64,000 bases of DNA from an uncultured Oscillospiraceae bacterium (GCA_934631005.1 CAKTXA010000006.1:27045-91044), one strand, 5' to 3'. Positions 54,983 through 62,889 are shown, counted from the stretch's first letter. The notes: generated from the sequence alone by a model not told the origin. Translations and numbers: made by a program.

Positions 54983-55420
54983 ATGACCCACCCGACCGAC
55001 ACACAGCTTGTGCAGCGGGCGATCGAGGCCCGCACGCACGCCTACGCGCCGTATTCCAATTTCGCCGTCGGCGCGGCGCTGCTGACGAAAAGCGGCAAGG
55101 TCTACTGCGGCGCAAACATCGAAAACGCCGCCTTCGGCCCCACGAACTGCGCCGAGCGCACCGCGTTCTTCACCGCCGTCTATGACGGCGCGCGCGATTT
55201 TGAAGCCATCGCCATCACCGGCGGACCGATGGAGCGCACCGGGGATGTTGACCCGGACGCACCGCTCTGCGGCCCCTGCGGCGTCTGCCGCCAGGTCATG
55301 GCCGAGTTCTGCGCCCCAACGTTCCGCATCCTCCTCGCCCGCCCCAACGCCACCTGGGAGGAGACAACTTTAGGCGACCTCCTCCCCCGCTCCTTCACCC
55401 CGGCAGACCTGCAAAAATAA
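54983..55420 (+). CDS. cdd: Cytidine deaminase
   Basis: Zinc enzyme that deaminates (deoxy)cytidine to (deoxy)uridine. 145 aa, small homotetrameric type. Motifs: YAPYSNFAVGAALLT near residue 19, FGPTNCAERTAFFTAVYDG near 50 (Cys ligand and catalytic Glu), PLCGPCGVCRQVMAEF near 92 (two Cys ligands). CAGGAGG precedes the ATG. Third gene of the salvage operon, 16 nt after deoB. Confidence 0.96.
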   Translation: MTHPTDTQLVQRAIEARTHAYAPYSNFAVGAALLTKSGKVYCGANIENAAFGPTNCAERTAFFTAVYDGARDFEAIAITGGPMERTGDVDPDAPLCGPCGVCRQVMAEFCAPTFRILLARPNATWEETTLGDLLPRSFTPADLQK

Positions 55421-55425
55421 AAACA

Positions 55426-55454
55426 CCCCCAAGGGAGCCCGCCTCCCTTGGGGG
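55426..55454 (+). terminator. Terminator of the deoD-deoB-cdd operon
   Basis: CCCCCAAGGGAG-CCCGC-CTCCCTTGGGGG followed by CGCCTTTTATTTT, just after the cdd stop. Confidence 0.85.
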
Positions 55455-55483
55455 CGCCTTTTATTTTCCCCCGCCGCGCAGGG

Positions 55484-55928
55484 AATGAATAATGAATAAT
55501 GAATAATGAATGATGAAAAATGAAGAAATTTAGTCGTAACGTAGGGGAGGGGCTTGCCCCTCCCGCCGGTTCGCAGCTGTGGATTTTGCACGCAGCGGCA
55601 GGGCGGTGCGCACCTCATACCTTCCCCTCGGGGAAGGTGCCCCCGAAGGGGGCGGATGAGGGTCGGGGAGCACTGAAACATAGCTTAGCATGCACATCAA
55701 AACGCAACTGCTCCCCGACCCTCATCAGTCTGCTCCGCTTCGCTCCGCAGCCAGCTTCCCCGAGGGGAAGCCAAGGAGCCCTCTGCAAATCGGCACTGCG
55801 GCAAAGAAATGATACTGCGTACCAACGGGAGGGGCAAGCCCCTCCCCTACGTTACGACGAAATAATCACTTCTTCACTATTCACTCTTACTTCTTACCTA
55901 TCCCGCCCCTCCCCTACGTTACGACGAA
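55484..55928. repeat. Mosaic palindromic repeat G plus solo end
   Basis: Fills the gap 55421-56019. AT-rich ATGAATAATGAATAATGAAT tandem run (55484-55528), left end GTCGTAACGTAGGGG, beta arm, core without the 52-bp module, central GAGCACTGAAAC ... CGCAACTGCTC palindrome, CTTCCCCGAGGGGAAG, gamma arm, right end CCCCTACGTTACGACGAA (to 55861), an AT-rich tail, then a second lone CCCCTACGTTACGACGAA end at 55904-55928. Confidence 0.85.
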
Positions 55929-55957
55929 TCCTGAAACGCATCCCTCCGACAACATCA

Positions 55958-55986
55958 TTGCTTTTCCCTCTCAAACCCTGTATAAT
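55958..55986 (+). promoter_or_regulatory. Promoter of the membrane protein gene
   Basis: TTGCTT (55958-55963), a 17-bp spacer and TATAAT (55981-55986). Confidence 0.7.
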
Positions 55987-56019
55987 AGGACGCGACCAAA
56001 TTGTATTGGGGGTGGGTGT

Positions 56020-57189
56020 GTGGCGCTGATCTGGGCGCAGCCGGATGGTTGGTTTTTTGCGGGGCTCGCGGCGCTGTGTGCGCTGCTGGCGGTGCATTTT
56101 GCCGCGTTCTTCCGGGCGCAGGCTCCCCGCCGCCGGACGCTGGAGTGGATCGCGTTCGTCGACCCGCCCGCGCCGCGCTTCGGCTGCGGCCCGGCGGAGC
56201 ACTGCCCGCTGCGCGCCGTCCATGTCCTCCTGCTGGCGTTCGCCGCGCTCGTCACGGCCGCAGGGCAGCTGCTTGCGCGCGTGCCGCCGGAGCTGCTGCG
56301 CTCCATCCTGCTCAGCGCCGATCTCATCGGGCGGCTGGAATTTCTGCTGATCTACGCCGTCTCGCCCGCCGTTTGTATGCTCACGGTCTTTTTCGCGGCG
56401 CGGCGGCTGACGGATCATGCGCTGCTGCCCTGCCTTGCGGCGCTCCTTATGGCGCTCGACCTCAATTACGACCCCGAGCTCCTGCCGTTTTTGCTGCTGG
56501 CCGCGGCGTTTTTGCTGCGATACTGGGGCGCGGTGCAGACGGCCCCGGCGTTTTCCTGTGCGCTGGAGCTGCTGGCCATGACGGCCTACCTCGCGCTCGG
56601 CGCGTATATCCATCCGCCGCTGCTGCTCGCGGCCGCGCTGCTGTTCATTCCGGTGGCCTTCGCCGCCGTCTACCGCGCCGTGCACGCCGACGCACCGCGC
56701 CGCGCGCTGCGCCTTGCGGGCACGCTCATCGGGTATTTCGCGATGCTCGCGCTGTGGATGACGCTCATCCGCATCCCCGGCGCACTGCTGGAAACGGGCC
56801 TTCCCTTCTTCCGGATGCTTGCCGACGCCCGCTTCTGGGCCGGGATCGGCGGGCAGATCTTGGACGCCTGCGCGGCCCTGACGGCGCCCGACGCGGTGTA
56901 TCTCGCCATTTTCAGCCTGCCCCTGCAGCTCTACGCCCTCTTCTCCGCCGCCGCGTGCGTGTGGCTCGCGGCAAAGCGCCGCGACGTGTGCGCGGGGCTC
57001 ATGGCGTGGCTGTTCATCGCCGGGACGGCGCTCTGGGCACTCGGCATCGCCCCGCCCGTGTTCGGGAGTTTGCTGCCGACGGTGTATCTCTGGAGCCGCT
57101 GGCTCCGCCGCTCGCGCGGCATGATCTTCGGCGCGGCGCTGCTCATCGCCTTTGCGCTGGCGGGCAACGTAATGCTGTTCTTACTTTAA
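56020..57189 (+). CDS. Hypothetical polytopic membrane protein
   Basis: 389 aa from a GTG, with GGGGGTGGG just upstream and a good promoter. I do not recognise the family. It has about ten hydrophobic segments, for example FFAGLAALCALLAVHFAAFF near residue 13, VLLLAFAALVTAAGQLLA near 70, LLPFLLLAAAFLLRYWGAV near 153 and IFGAALLIAFALAGNVMLFL at the end. There are few charged residues and an Ala/Leu-rich composition; codon use is as GC-rich as its neighbours. It could be a polysaccharide- or lipid-related membrane protein. It sits 39 nt before rpiB, perhaps co-transcribed. Confidence 0.7.
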   Translation: MALIWAQPDGWFFAGLAALCALLAVHFAAFFRAQAPRRRTLEWIAFVDPPAPRFGCGPAEHCPLRAVHVLLLAFAALVTAAGQLLARVPPELLRSILLSADLIGRLEFLLIYAVSPAVCMLTVFFAARRLTDHALLPCLAALLMALDLNYDPELLPFLLLAAAFLLRYWGAVQTAPAFSCALELLAMTAYLALGAYIHPPLLLAAALLFIPVAFAAVYRAVHADAPRRALRLAGTLIGYFAMLALWMTLIRIPGALLETGLPFFRMLADARFWAGIGGQILDACAALTAPDAVYLAIFSLPLQLYALFSAAACVWLAAKRRDVCAGLMAWLFIAGTALWALGIAPPVFGSLLPTVYLWSRWLRRSRGMIFGAALLIAFALAGNVMLFLL

Positions 57190-57228
57190 TACCGGGTCTG
57201 ACCCGATGAATTTGGGAGGTAATTGATT

Positions 57229-57669
57229 ATGATCGCTCTTGGCTGTGACCATGGCGCTTTTGACCTGAAGGAAGCGCTCAAAAAACATCTCGACGCCCGC
57301 GGCCTTGCCTACAAGGACTACGGCTGCTTCGACAAAACGAGCTGCGACTACCCCGACTACGCCGCGCTGGCCGCGCGTGCCGTCGCGTCCGGCGAGTGTG
57401 ACCGCGGCATCGTCCTGTGCACCACCGGCATCGGCGTGAGCATCAGCGCCAACAAGATCAAGGGCATCCGCTGCGCCCTGCTCAGCGACAAGATGTCCGC
57501 CCGCCTCACGCGCGAGCACAACGACACGAACATGATGGCCCTCGGCGCCGGCGCGGTGGGCGAAATGCTGGCCCTCGAGATCGTCGACACCTGGCTCGAC
57601 ACCCCCTTCTCCGGCGTAGCCCGCCATCAGCGCCGCATTGATAAGATCATGGCGTTGGAAAACGAATAA
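57229..57669 (+). CDS. rpiB: Ribose-5-phosphate isomerase B
   Basis: Interconverts ribose-5- and ribulose-5-phosphate (RpiB/LacAB family). 146 aa from the ATG at 57229 with GGGAGG 9 nt upstream. Motifs: IALGCDHGAFDLKEALKKHL at residues 2-21, YPDYA near 42, VLCTTGIGVSISANKIKGIR near 63 (Cys64/Thr region of the active site), REHNDTNMMALGAG near 95. It can supply or drain the pentose phosphate released by DeoB. Confidence 0.95.
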   Translation: MIALGCDHGAFDLKEALKKHLDARGLAYKDYGCFDKTSCDYPDYAALAARAVASGECDRGIVLCTTGIGVSISANKIKGIRCALLSDKMSARLTREHNDTNMMALGAGAVGEMLALEIVDTWLDTPFSGVARHQRRIDKIMALENE

Positions 57670-57678
57670 AGCAAAAGA

Positions 57679-57702
57679 GCCGGGAGGAATCATCCTCCCG
57701 GC
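57679..57702 (+). terminator. Terminator of rpiB
   Basis: GCCGGGAGGA-ATCA-TCCTCCCGGC followed by ATTTTTAC. Confidence 0.88.
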
Positions 57703-57722
57703 ATTTTTACGCCCCAGTCATA

Positions 57723-58232
57723 GTCATAACGTAGGGGAGGGGCCTGCCCCTCCCGCTGGTGGGCAGTTGTGGCTTTTGCACACACCCCGGCGCGGGATGC
57801 ACCCCATACCTTCCCCTGGGGGCCGATTCCCCCTATCAGGGGGAAATGTCCCGAAGGGACAAAGAGGGTAGGGACAGGTGCCCCCGAAGGGGGCGGATGA
57901 GGGCCGGGGAGCACTGAAACATAGCTTAGCATGCTCAGCAAAACGCGGCTGCTCCCCGACCCTCATCAGTCTGCGGAGCGAAGCTCCGCAGACAGCTTCC
58001 CCCAGGGGAAGCTATGGGCTCCTCAGCAAATCGGCACTGCCGCAAAAGAACGGTGGTACTTCCCAACGGGAGGGGCAAGCCCCTCCCCTACGTTACGACG
58101 AAGGGTCGATGGCGCGGTGGTGGTCGATTGGGTTACGGGCGGGGTAGAACCCCGCCCCTACGGCATCCCGGCTGGTGCGGTGGGACGGGCCGATGTGGTC
58201 ATCGGCCCCTACAAACCTCTTCACTATTACCT
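57723..58232. repeat. Mosaic palindromic repeat H and an adjacent GGGGCGGGGTAGAACCCCGCCCC hairpin (see evidence)
   Basis: In the convergent gap rpiB-metQ (57670-58283). H (57723-58102) has left end TCATAACGTAGGGG, beta arm, core with the 52-bp module, central GAGCACTGAAAC ... CGCGGCTGCTC palindrome, CTTCCCCCAGGGGAAG, gamma arm AATCGGCACTGCC, and right end CCCCTACGTTACGACGAA. From 58132 another short repeat type follows (GGGCGGGGTAGAACCCCGCC), then a trace of the AT-rich TTCACTATTAC tail. Confidence 0.82.
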
Positions 58233-58236
58233 AAAA

Positions 58237-58269
58237 ACCCCCGCCGCGGCATTCTGCCGCGGCGGGGGT
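58237..58269 (-). terminator. Terminator of metQ
   Basis: Perfect 15-bp stem ACCCCCGCCGCGGCA / TGCCGCGGCGGGGGT with TTC loop and a T-run on the minus strand. Confidence 0.9.
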
Positions 58270-58283
58270 CCTCAATTGTTTTC

Positions 58284-59192
58284 TCAGAAGATCGCAACGA
58301 CAGCGCCGTTGTAGGTCTTTTCGATGTATTCCTTGACCGCGTCGGTCTCCAGAGCCTTGACGAGGGCCTGGGTCTTTTCGCTGTTCTCGTCGCCCTCGCG
58401 GACGGCCACGATGTTGGCGTAGGTCTGCGCGGCGTCGCCGGAGGCGTCCTCAAGCGCGAGCGCGTCGGAGGAGTGGTAGCCAGCCGCCAGCGCGTAGTTG
58501 CCGTTGATGACGGCGATGGTGCCCTCGTCGGCGTTCGCCAGCTGTGCGGGGACGGTGTCGGCCTGCACGGCCTGGATGTTGTAGCCATGGTCATCCACGA
58601 TGTCCAGCGTCGTCACGCCCTTGGCGGCGGAGGCATCGGCGGGCAGGTCGATCAGGCCCTCCTGCTTCAGCAGCAGCAGCGCGCGGGTCTCGTTGGAGTC
58701 GTCGGCGGGGATGATGATGGTCGCGCCGTCCTTCAGCTCGGACAGGCTGCTCACGCCCTTGCCGTAGATGCCGAACGGCTCATAGTGGATCGCCGCGGCC
58801 ACGGCCAGATGCGTGCCGTTGGAGGCGTTGAAGCTCTCCAGATACGGGGTGTGCTGGAAGTAGTTCGCGTCCAGCTCGCCGCTCTCCAGCGCCTGATTCG
58901 GCAGCACGTAGTCGTCAAACACCACGATCTTCAGCTCCCAGCCCTCGGCGGCGAGCGTGTCCTTCACCTGCTCGAGGATCTCGGCGTGCGGCGTGGAGCT
59001 TGCGCCCACGGTGATGACCTTGTCGGCATCGGCCACTTCGGCGGGGGCTTCGGTGTCAGCAGCGGGGGTCTCAGTCTGTGCGGGAGTTTCGGCGGCAGCG
59101 GGTGCGTCGGTGGTCTTGCTGGCGCAGCCGGCCAGAGCAAACAGGCTCAGCGCAAGCGTCAGAGCAAGCAGAACAGATACAAACTTTTTCAT
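58284..59192 (-). CDS. metQ: Methionine ABC transporter substrate-binding lipoprotein
   Basis: Extracytoplasmic methionine receptor of the NlpA/MetQ family, 302 aa from the ATG at 59192 (AAAAGGAG upstream). Signal peptide MKKFVSVLLALTLALSLFAL ending in lipobox LAGC with the lipid Cys near 23, a Thr/Pro/Ala linker to about 55, then VITVGASSTPHAEILEQVKD, the MetQ-typical ANYFQHTPYLESFN near 117 and IHYEPFGIYG near 145. Third gene of metN-metI-metQ, 95 nt after metI. The substrate could be D- or L-methionine or a relative. Confidence 0.95.
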   Translation of the reverse strand: MKKFVSVLLALTLALSLFALAGCASKTTDAPAAAETPAQTETPAADTEAPAEVADADKVITVGASSTPHAEILEQVKDTLAAEGWELKIVVFDDYVLPNQALESGELDANYFQHTPYLESFNASNGTHLAVAAAIHYEPFGIYGKGVSSLSELKDGATIIIPADDSNETRALLLLKQEGLIDLPADASAAKGVTTLDIVDDHGYNIQAVQADTVPAQLANADEGTIAVINGNYALAAGYHSSDALALEDASGDAAQTYANIVAVREGDENSEKTQALVKALETDAVKEYIEKTYNGAVVAIF

Positions 59193-59287
59193 GGTGATTT
59201 TCTCCTTTTTGCAGTATTTTTGCGGTTGGTGGATAGGTTTGCTGTATGTTTCACGGCAGGGAGTCTGTCGAAAAAACCGAATGGATG

Positions 59288-59971
59288 TCAATGACGGATG
59301 CGTTTGTCCGTCTTATGTGCGATCGCGGTGCCCACGATCTGGATGACCTGCACGATGAGCACGATCAGGATCATGCACACCCAGATGATGTCATTCTTAA
59401 AGCGCTGATAGCCGTAGCTGATGGCGATCTGGCCGAGGCCGGTGCCGCCGATCGTGCCCGCCATCGCGGAGTAGCCGAGGATGGTCACGGTGGAGATGAC
59501 CGCGCCGGTGATGAGCGAGGGCTTCGCCTCCGGCAGCATGACCTTCCAGATGATGGTGAAGTTCGGCGTGCCCATCGCCTGCGCCGCCTCGATGATGCCG
59601 GGCTTGATCTCCCGGAGGGACGATTCGACCATGCGCGCCACATACGGCGCGGCGGCGATGATGAGCATGACGATCACGGCCTTGTTGCCAAGGCTTGTGC
59701 CCACCAGCAGCTTCGCTACCGGCAGCATCGCGATCATCAGGATGATGAAGGGAATGCTGCGGAAGATGTTCACGAATACGCCGATGAGCGAGTTGAGCCA
59801 GCCCACGGGATGGATGCCGTCGCGCGCCGTCACACGCAGCAGCACGCCCAGCGGCAGCCCGAGCAGGTACGCAACGCCTGTGGAGATGAGCGTCATGTAG
59901 ATCGTCTCCCACACGCCCAGCTGGATCAGGCCCTTGTCCCAGAGCTGATAAAAGAGTTCCGAAAAGTTCAT
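59288..59971 (-). CDS. metI: Methionine ABC transporter permease
   Basis: Membrane subunit of 227 aa with about five to six helices. Typical MetI features are TIYMTLISTGVAYLLGLPLG near residue 24, NIFRSIPFIILMIAMLPV near 68, the EAA-type loop EIKPGIIEAAQAMGTPNFTI near 121, and AGTIGGTGLGQIAISYGYQR near 170. Its ATG overlaps the metN stop by 4 nt (ATGA). Confidence 0.95.
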   Translation of the reverse strand: MNFSELFYQLWDKGLIQLGVWETIYMTLISTGVAYLLGLPLGVLLRVTARDGIHPVGWLNSLIGVFVNIFRSIPFIILMIAMLPVAKLLVGTSLGNKAVIVMLIIAAAPYVARMVESSLREIKPGIIEAAQAMGTPNFTIIWKVMLPEAKPSLITGAVISTVTILGYSAMAGTIGGTGLGQIAISYGYQRFKNDIIWVCMILIVLIVQVIQIVGTAIAHKTDKRIRH

Positions 59972-60966
59972 GCCGGCTCTTCCTCCTTAAAGTGGATCTG
60001 GTTCGCTTCCAGCCACGATTTGATCTTCTCCTGCTGCCGCTTATCCTCCGGCAGCTCCACGATCATGTGCCCGTAGATCACGCCGCCGACGTCGCGCGTG
60101 TCGGCAAAGATGATGTTCACCGGGGCCTGACACGCCAGCACCAGATCGGAGATGACCGGCCGTGTCGTCGTGGTGCCGTCAAAGGCAAGGCGGATGCGCT
60201 TGCCGGAGAATTTCTGCGGCGCGCGGCGATCCTTCTGCAGAATCAGCTCCTGCGCGATCGGCGATCTCGGGTTCACGAACACGTCGCTCACCCGGCCGCA
60301 CTCGGCGATGCAGCTCTGGTCGATGACCGCCACGCGCGAGCAGATGCGGTCGATGACGCGCATCTCGTGCGTGATCACAATGATCGTCACGCCAAGCCGC
60401 TGGTTGATGTGCTGCAGCAGCTCCAGGATCTGCTGCGTCGTGTTCGGGTCGAGCGCGGACGTCGCCTCATCGCACAGCAGATACCGCGGCTCGTTTGCCA
60501 GCGCCCGCGCGATGGCCACGCGCTGCTTCTGCCCGCCCGACAGCTGCGAGGGATACATCTGCTCCTTGTCGGCGATGCCGACCATCTGCAAAAGCTCCCG
60601 CGCCCGCGCCACGGCGTCCGACCGCTTCATGCCCGTCAGCTCCAGCGGGAACAGCACGTTTTTCAGCACCGTCCGCTGCTCCAGCAGGTTAAAGTCCTGA
60701 AAGATCATCCCGATCGACCGGCGGGCCAGCAGCAGCTGCTTGTGCGAAAGCTGCGTCAGGTCCTTTCCGTCGATCAGCACCTCGCCCTGCGTGGGCCGCT
60801 CGAGGAGGTTGATGCAGCGCACCAGCGTGGACTTGCCCGCGCCGGACAGGCCGATGATGCCGAAGATCTCGCCGTCCTCGATCGTCAGATTGATGTCCTG
60901 CAGCGCCGTGACCGCGCGGCCGCTGCCGACGTCATAGGTCTTGCTCAGGTGTCGTAGTTCGATCAA
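59968..60966 (-). CDS. metN: Methionine ABC transporter ATP-binding protein
   Basis: ATPase of the methionine importer, 332 aa. The start is a TTG at 60966, 7 nt after GGAGGG, giving IELRHLSKTY; the longer frame would run back through the terminator hairpin. Walker A GLSGAGKSTLVRC near residue 40, Q-loop MIFQDFNLLEQ, signature LSGGQKQRVAIARAL near 141, Walker B YLLCDEATSALDP, and a C-terminal NIL ligand-sensing domain from about 250, through which internal methionine inhibits transport in this family. Preceded by a Met/Cys-rich leader peptide and attenuator. Confidence 0.96.
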   Translation of the reverse strand: MIELRHLSKTYDVGSGRAVTALQDINLTIEDGEIFGIIGLSGAGKSTLVRCINLLERPTQGEVLIDGKDLTQLSHKQLLLARRSIGMIFQDFNLLEQRTVLKNVLFPLELTGMKRSDAVARARELLQMVGIADKEQMYPSQLSGGQKQRVAIARALANEPRYLLCDEATSALDPNTTQQILELLQHINQRLGVTIIVITHEMRVIDRICSRVAVIDQSCIAECGRVSDVFVNPRSPIAQELILQKDRRAPQKFSGKRIRLAFDGTTTTRPVISDLVLACQAPVNIIFADTRDVGGVIYGHMIVELPEDKRQQEKIKSWLEANQIHFKEEEPA

Positions 60967-60992
60967 AACAATTCCCTCCACAAAATCAAAAA

Positions 60993-61017
60993 GGCTGGAA
61001 GCGTGACGCTTCCAGCC
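60993..61017 (-). terminator. Attenuator terminator in the metN leader
   Basis: Perfect 11-bp stem GGCTGGAAGCG / CGCTTCCAGCC with a 3-nt loop, followed on the minus strand by TTTTTGATTTT (60992-60982), directly in front of the metN ribosome site at 60979-60974. It lies 22 nt after the leader-peptide stop. Confidence 0.88.
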
Positions 61018-61039
61018 CAAAAGTCTTTCTTCTGCTCAG

Positions 61040-61162
61040 TCACTTTTCGACCGGGCACGATGAAGGACATTCCGCTTTCCGCGCACGCCAAAGGCTGCAC
61101 ATCTCCATGGAGATGCACATCATCATGCCCATCATGCAGTTGTTCACGCGGCCATTCTGCAT
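61040..61162 (-). CDS. Methionine/cysteine-rich leader peptide of metNIQ
   Basis: Short frame of 40 codons, ATG at 61162 with AAGGAG 9-10 nt upstream, TGA at 61042-61040. It begins MQNGRVNNCMMGMMMCISME. Met stands at residues 1, 10, 11, 13, 14, 15, 19 and 21, and Cys at 9, 16, 22, 32 and 36, so 13 of 40 residues are sulfur amino acids, with the Met codons clustered in 10-21. It lies between the metN promoter and an intrinsic terminator that precedes metN. The likely role is ribosome-mediated transcription attenuation: stalling on Met codons when methionyl-tRNA is scarce. No S-box or T-box hallmarks are seen. A functional metal-binding micropeptide is the alternative. Confidence 0.8.
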   Translation of the reverse strand: MQNGRVNNCMMGMMMCISMEMCSLWRARKAECPSSCPVEK

Positions 61163-61188
61163 AGCGGAGAGCTCCTTCCCTCAGTCAT

Positions 61189-61203
61189 CACGCCAGCGGC
61201 GTG
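61189..61203 (-). other. Small 5' hairpin in the metN leader RNA
   Basis: CACGCC-GCT-GGCGTG on the minus strand, between the start of transcription (about 61214) and the leader-peptide ribosome site. It may protect the 5' end or act as a pause signal. Confidence 0.5.
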
Positions 61204-61220
61204 CTCTTTAAGTTGTCAGG

Positions 61221-61250
61221 ATTGTAGCACACGCCCCCGCCCGCTGTCAA
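61221..61250 (-). promoter_or_regulatory. Promoter of the metNIQ operon
   Basis: TTGACA (61250-61245), an 18-bp spacer and TACAAT (61226-61221) on the minus strand, about 59 bp before the leader-peptide start. Confidence 0.85.
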
Positions 61251-61338
61251 TAGAAGTTCCTCAAAAACCGCTCGCCCATTTGCACAAAATAATCCACCAA
61301 ATTCGTCGGATATTTGGAACACCCCAAAATATGCCCGT

Positions 61339-61628
61339 TTTCGCCCGCTGGAACGCACCGCCGTTCTTCTTGGGCAGTGCCGATTTGCAGAGGGCCCATA
61401 GCTTCCCCTGGGGGAAGCTGTCGCCGCAGGCGACTGATGAGGGTCGGGGAGCAGTTGCGTTTTGCTGAGCATGCAAAGCTATTCGGCAGTGCTCCCCGAC
61501 CCTCATCCGGCTCGCTCCGCTCACCACCTTCCCCCAGGGGAAGGTATGGGGTGCGCACCGTCCCGCTGGTACGTGCAAAAACCGCAGCTGCCCACCAGCG
61601 GGAGGGACAAGCCCTTTCCCTACAAACG
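61339..61628. repeat. Mosaic palindromic repeat I
   Basis: Upstream of the metN promoter. Left gamma arm GGGCAGTGCCGATTTG, core CTTCCCCTGGGGGAAG, central GAGCAGTTGCG ... GCAGTGCTC palindrome with GCATGC in the loop, CTTCCCCCAGGGGAAG, beta arm CAGCTGCCCACCAGCGGGAG, and a degenerate right end CCTTTCCCTACAAACG. No 52-bp module. With the metN leader and the terminator at 61642 this accounts for the gap 60967-61685. Confidence 0.82.
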
Positions 61629-61641
61629 TACACCACAGTAA

Positions 61642-61676
61642 AAAAAGCGGAAAGGCCGTTGGCCTTTCCGCTTTTT
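61642..61676 (-). terminator. Terminator of the tail-like gene
   Basis: AAAAAGCGGAAAGGCC-GTT-GGCCTTTCCGCTTTTT, a perfect 16-bp stem, 9 nt after the stop. Confidence 0.9.
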
Positions 61677-61685
61677 CTCTTCCCC

Positions 61686-62747
61686 TCAAAGGATCACCCC
61701 GCAGATCTCATCCACCACGCTGGTGGCGCTCGGGAGCGTTACGCGCAGCTGGATGGCGCCGGCGGGGATGTTATCCAGCTTGTAGCCGCGGCGGGTGCCG
61801 CTGCCGCCGCCCACACCGGTGGCGCTCTCGTTCTCCAGACACGCCAGCTTCTTCCACGTGCCGGAGTTCATCTTCACCTCCACGCTCGGCGTTGCGCCGC
61901 TGTGCAGCAGCCAGAGGTACAGCGTCCCGCCGTTTTTCACCGTCACCTCCGGCGTGATGAAATACCCCGTCGAATACGTCACGCCCGTGCCCGTGATGAG
62001 CGGCAGGAGCTTTCCTTCATAGCCCGTGGAATTGTAGTAATTGCGCATGGAAAACGAGCTTCCCGACGTGCTGGAGAACACGATCTGCAGCGCGTACGTC
62101 TTGCCCGCCGTCACCGGGAACGAGATGGCGACGGAGTTAAACACGAACGTCGACTCGCTCGAAAAGCTCACGTCGCCCGCCACCTGCACGCCGTCCTCCA
62201 GCACGCGCAGGGCGAACGTGCCGTTATTGTAGCCGCTCGCGCCCCACCACTCGATCTTTGACACCGTGCCGTTCTGCTTGGCCACGAACGTCGCCATCGT
62301 CTGCACCAGTCCGTTCTCGGGGCTCCAGCTCGCGCCGGTGGCGTAGCCGATGCCGCCCTCCACGCCCACGATCTTCGCGCTCGCCTGCGAAAAGCCGGTC
62401 GCCGCGGGGATGGGCTTGTTGAGCACCGGCTCGTAGTTCGTGCTCGTGAGGACGCTGTCGCCCTCCAGCTCCAGGTGGTAGAGCGACGCCCACTGTCCCG
62501 GCTTTGTGAAGTCCGCCAGAATGAGATTGCGGCGGCGGTCGCCCAGCGTCCCGGCGTGCCGCCCCTCCAGCGCGCCGAGGGCCAGATGATACGCCGCCGC
62601 CCACGCCGCCGTCTCGCGCTTCGTCAGCCGCAGCCCCAGCTGATTGCCCGCGGCGTCGATCGTGGTAAAATTCTCGTTCATCTCGTCCAGACTGACCGGG
62701 TCGCTCCCGACCCAGGTGTTCAGGTTCCAATTTGTCGTTTTCTGCAT
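61686..62747 (-). CDS. Phage tail-like / baseplate-like hypothetical protein
   Basis: Protein of 353 aa without signal peptide. The N-terminus NWNLNTWVGSDPVSLDEMNE followed by NFTTIDAA resembles the start of tail-fibre or baseplate-appended proteins of Firmicute phages. The middle and C-terminal parts (about 130-353) are Ser/Thr/Gly-rich beta-strand sequence (WWGASGYNNGTFALRVLEDG; GGTLYLWLLHSGATPSVEVK), as in receptor-binding or carbohydrate-binding sandwiches. GAGGAGG precedes the ATG at 62747. No other phage gene is visible nearby, so it is an orphan, a prophage remnant or a domesticated structural protein. Confidence in a phage origin is moderate. Confidence 0.6.
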   Translation of the reverse strand: MQKTTNWNLNTWVGSDPVSLDEMNENFTTIDAAGNQLGLRLTKRETAAWAAAYHLALGALEGRHAGTLGDRRRNLILADFTKPGQWASLYHLELEGDSVLTSTNYEPVLNKPIPAATGFSQASAKIVGVEGGIGYATGASWSPENGLVQTMATFVAKQNGTVSKIEWWGASGYNNGTFALRVLEDGVQVAGDVSFSSESTFVFNSVAISFPVTAGKTYALQIVFSSTSGSSFSMRNYYNSTGYEGKLLPLITGTGVTYSTGYFITPEVTVKNGGTLYLWLLHSGATPSVEVKMNSGTWKKLACLENESATGVGGGSGTRRGYKLDNIPAGAIQLRVTLPSATSVVDEICGVIL

Positions 62748-62840
62748 CTTGCTCGCCTCCTCAAATGATGGGAATCGACTTCCCTCACCCGAAGCCGCCG
62801 CGCCGGACGGAGTTGCACGTTTCCATGCACCAAATGCCGC

Positions 62841-62889
62841 AAAACGCCCCCTTTTTCCGCGCCAAAAACGCGGAAAAGGAGGCGTTTTT
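62841..62889 (-). terminator. Terminator of the SDR gene 62916-63617
   Basis: AACGCC(CCC)TTTTTCCGCG against CGCGGAAAAGGAGGCGTT with a short A-rich loop, T-rich on the minus strand. 27 nt after the stop. Confidence 0.75.

Noticed and set aside
60967..61220. SAM (S-box) riboswitch or T-box upstream of metN
   Set aside because: I looked for the S-box core and for the T-box AGGGTGGNACCGCG sequence and found neither; the leader instead contains a Met-rich frame and a terminator.
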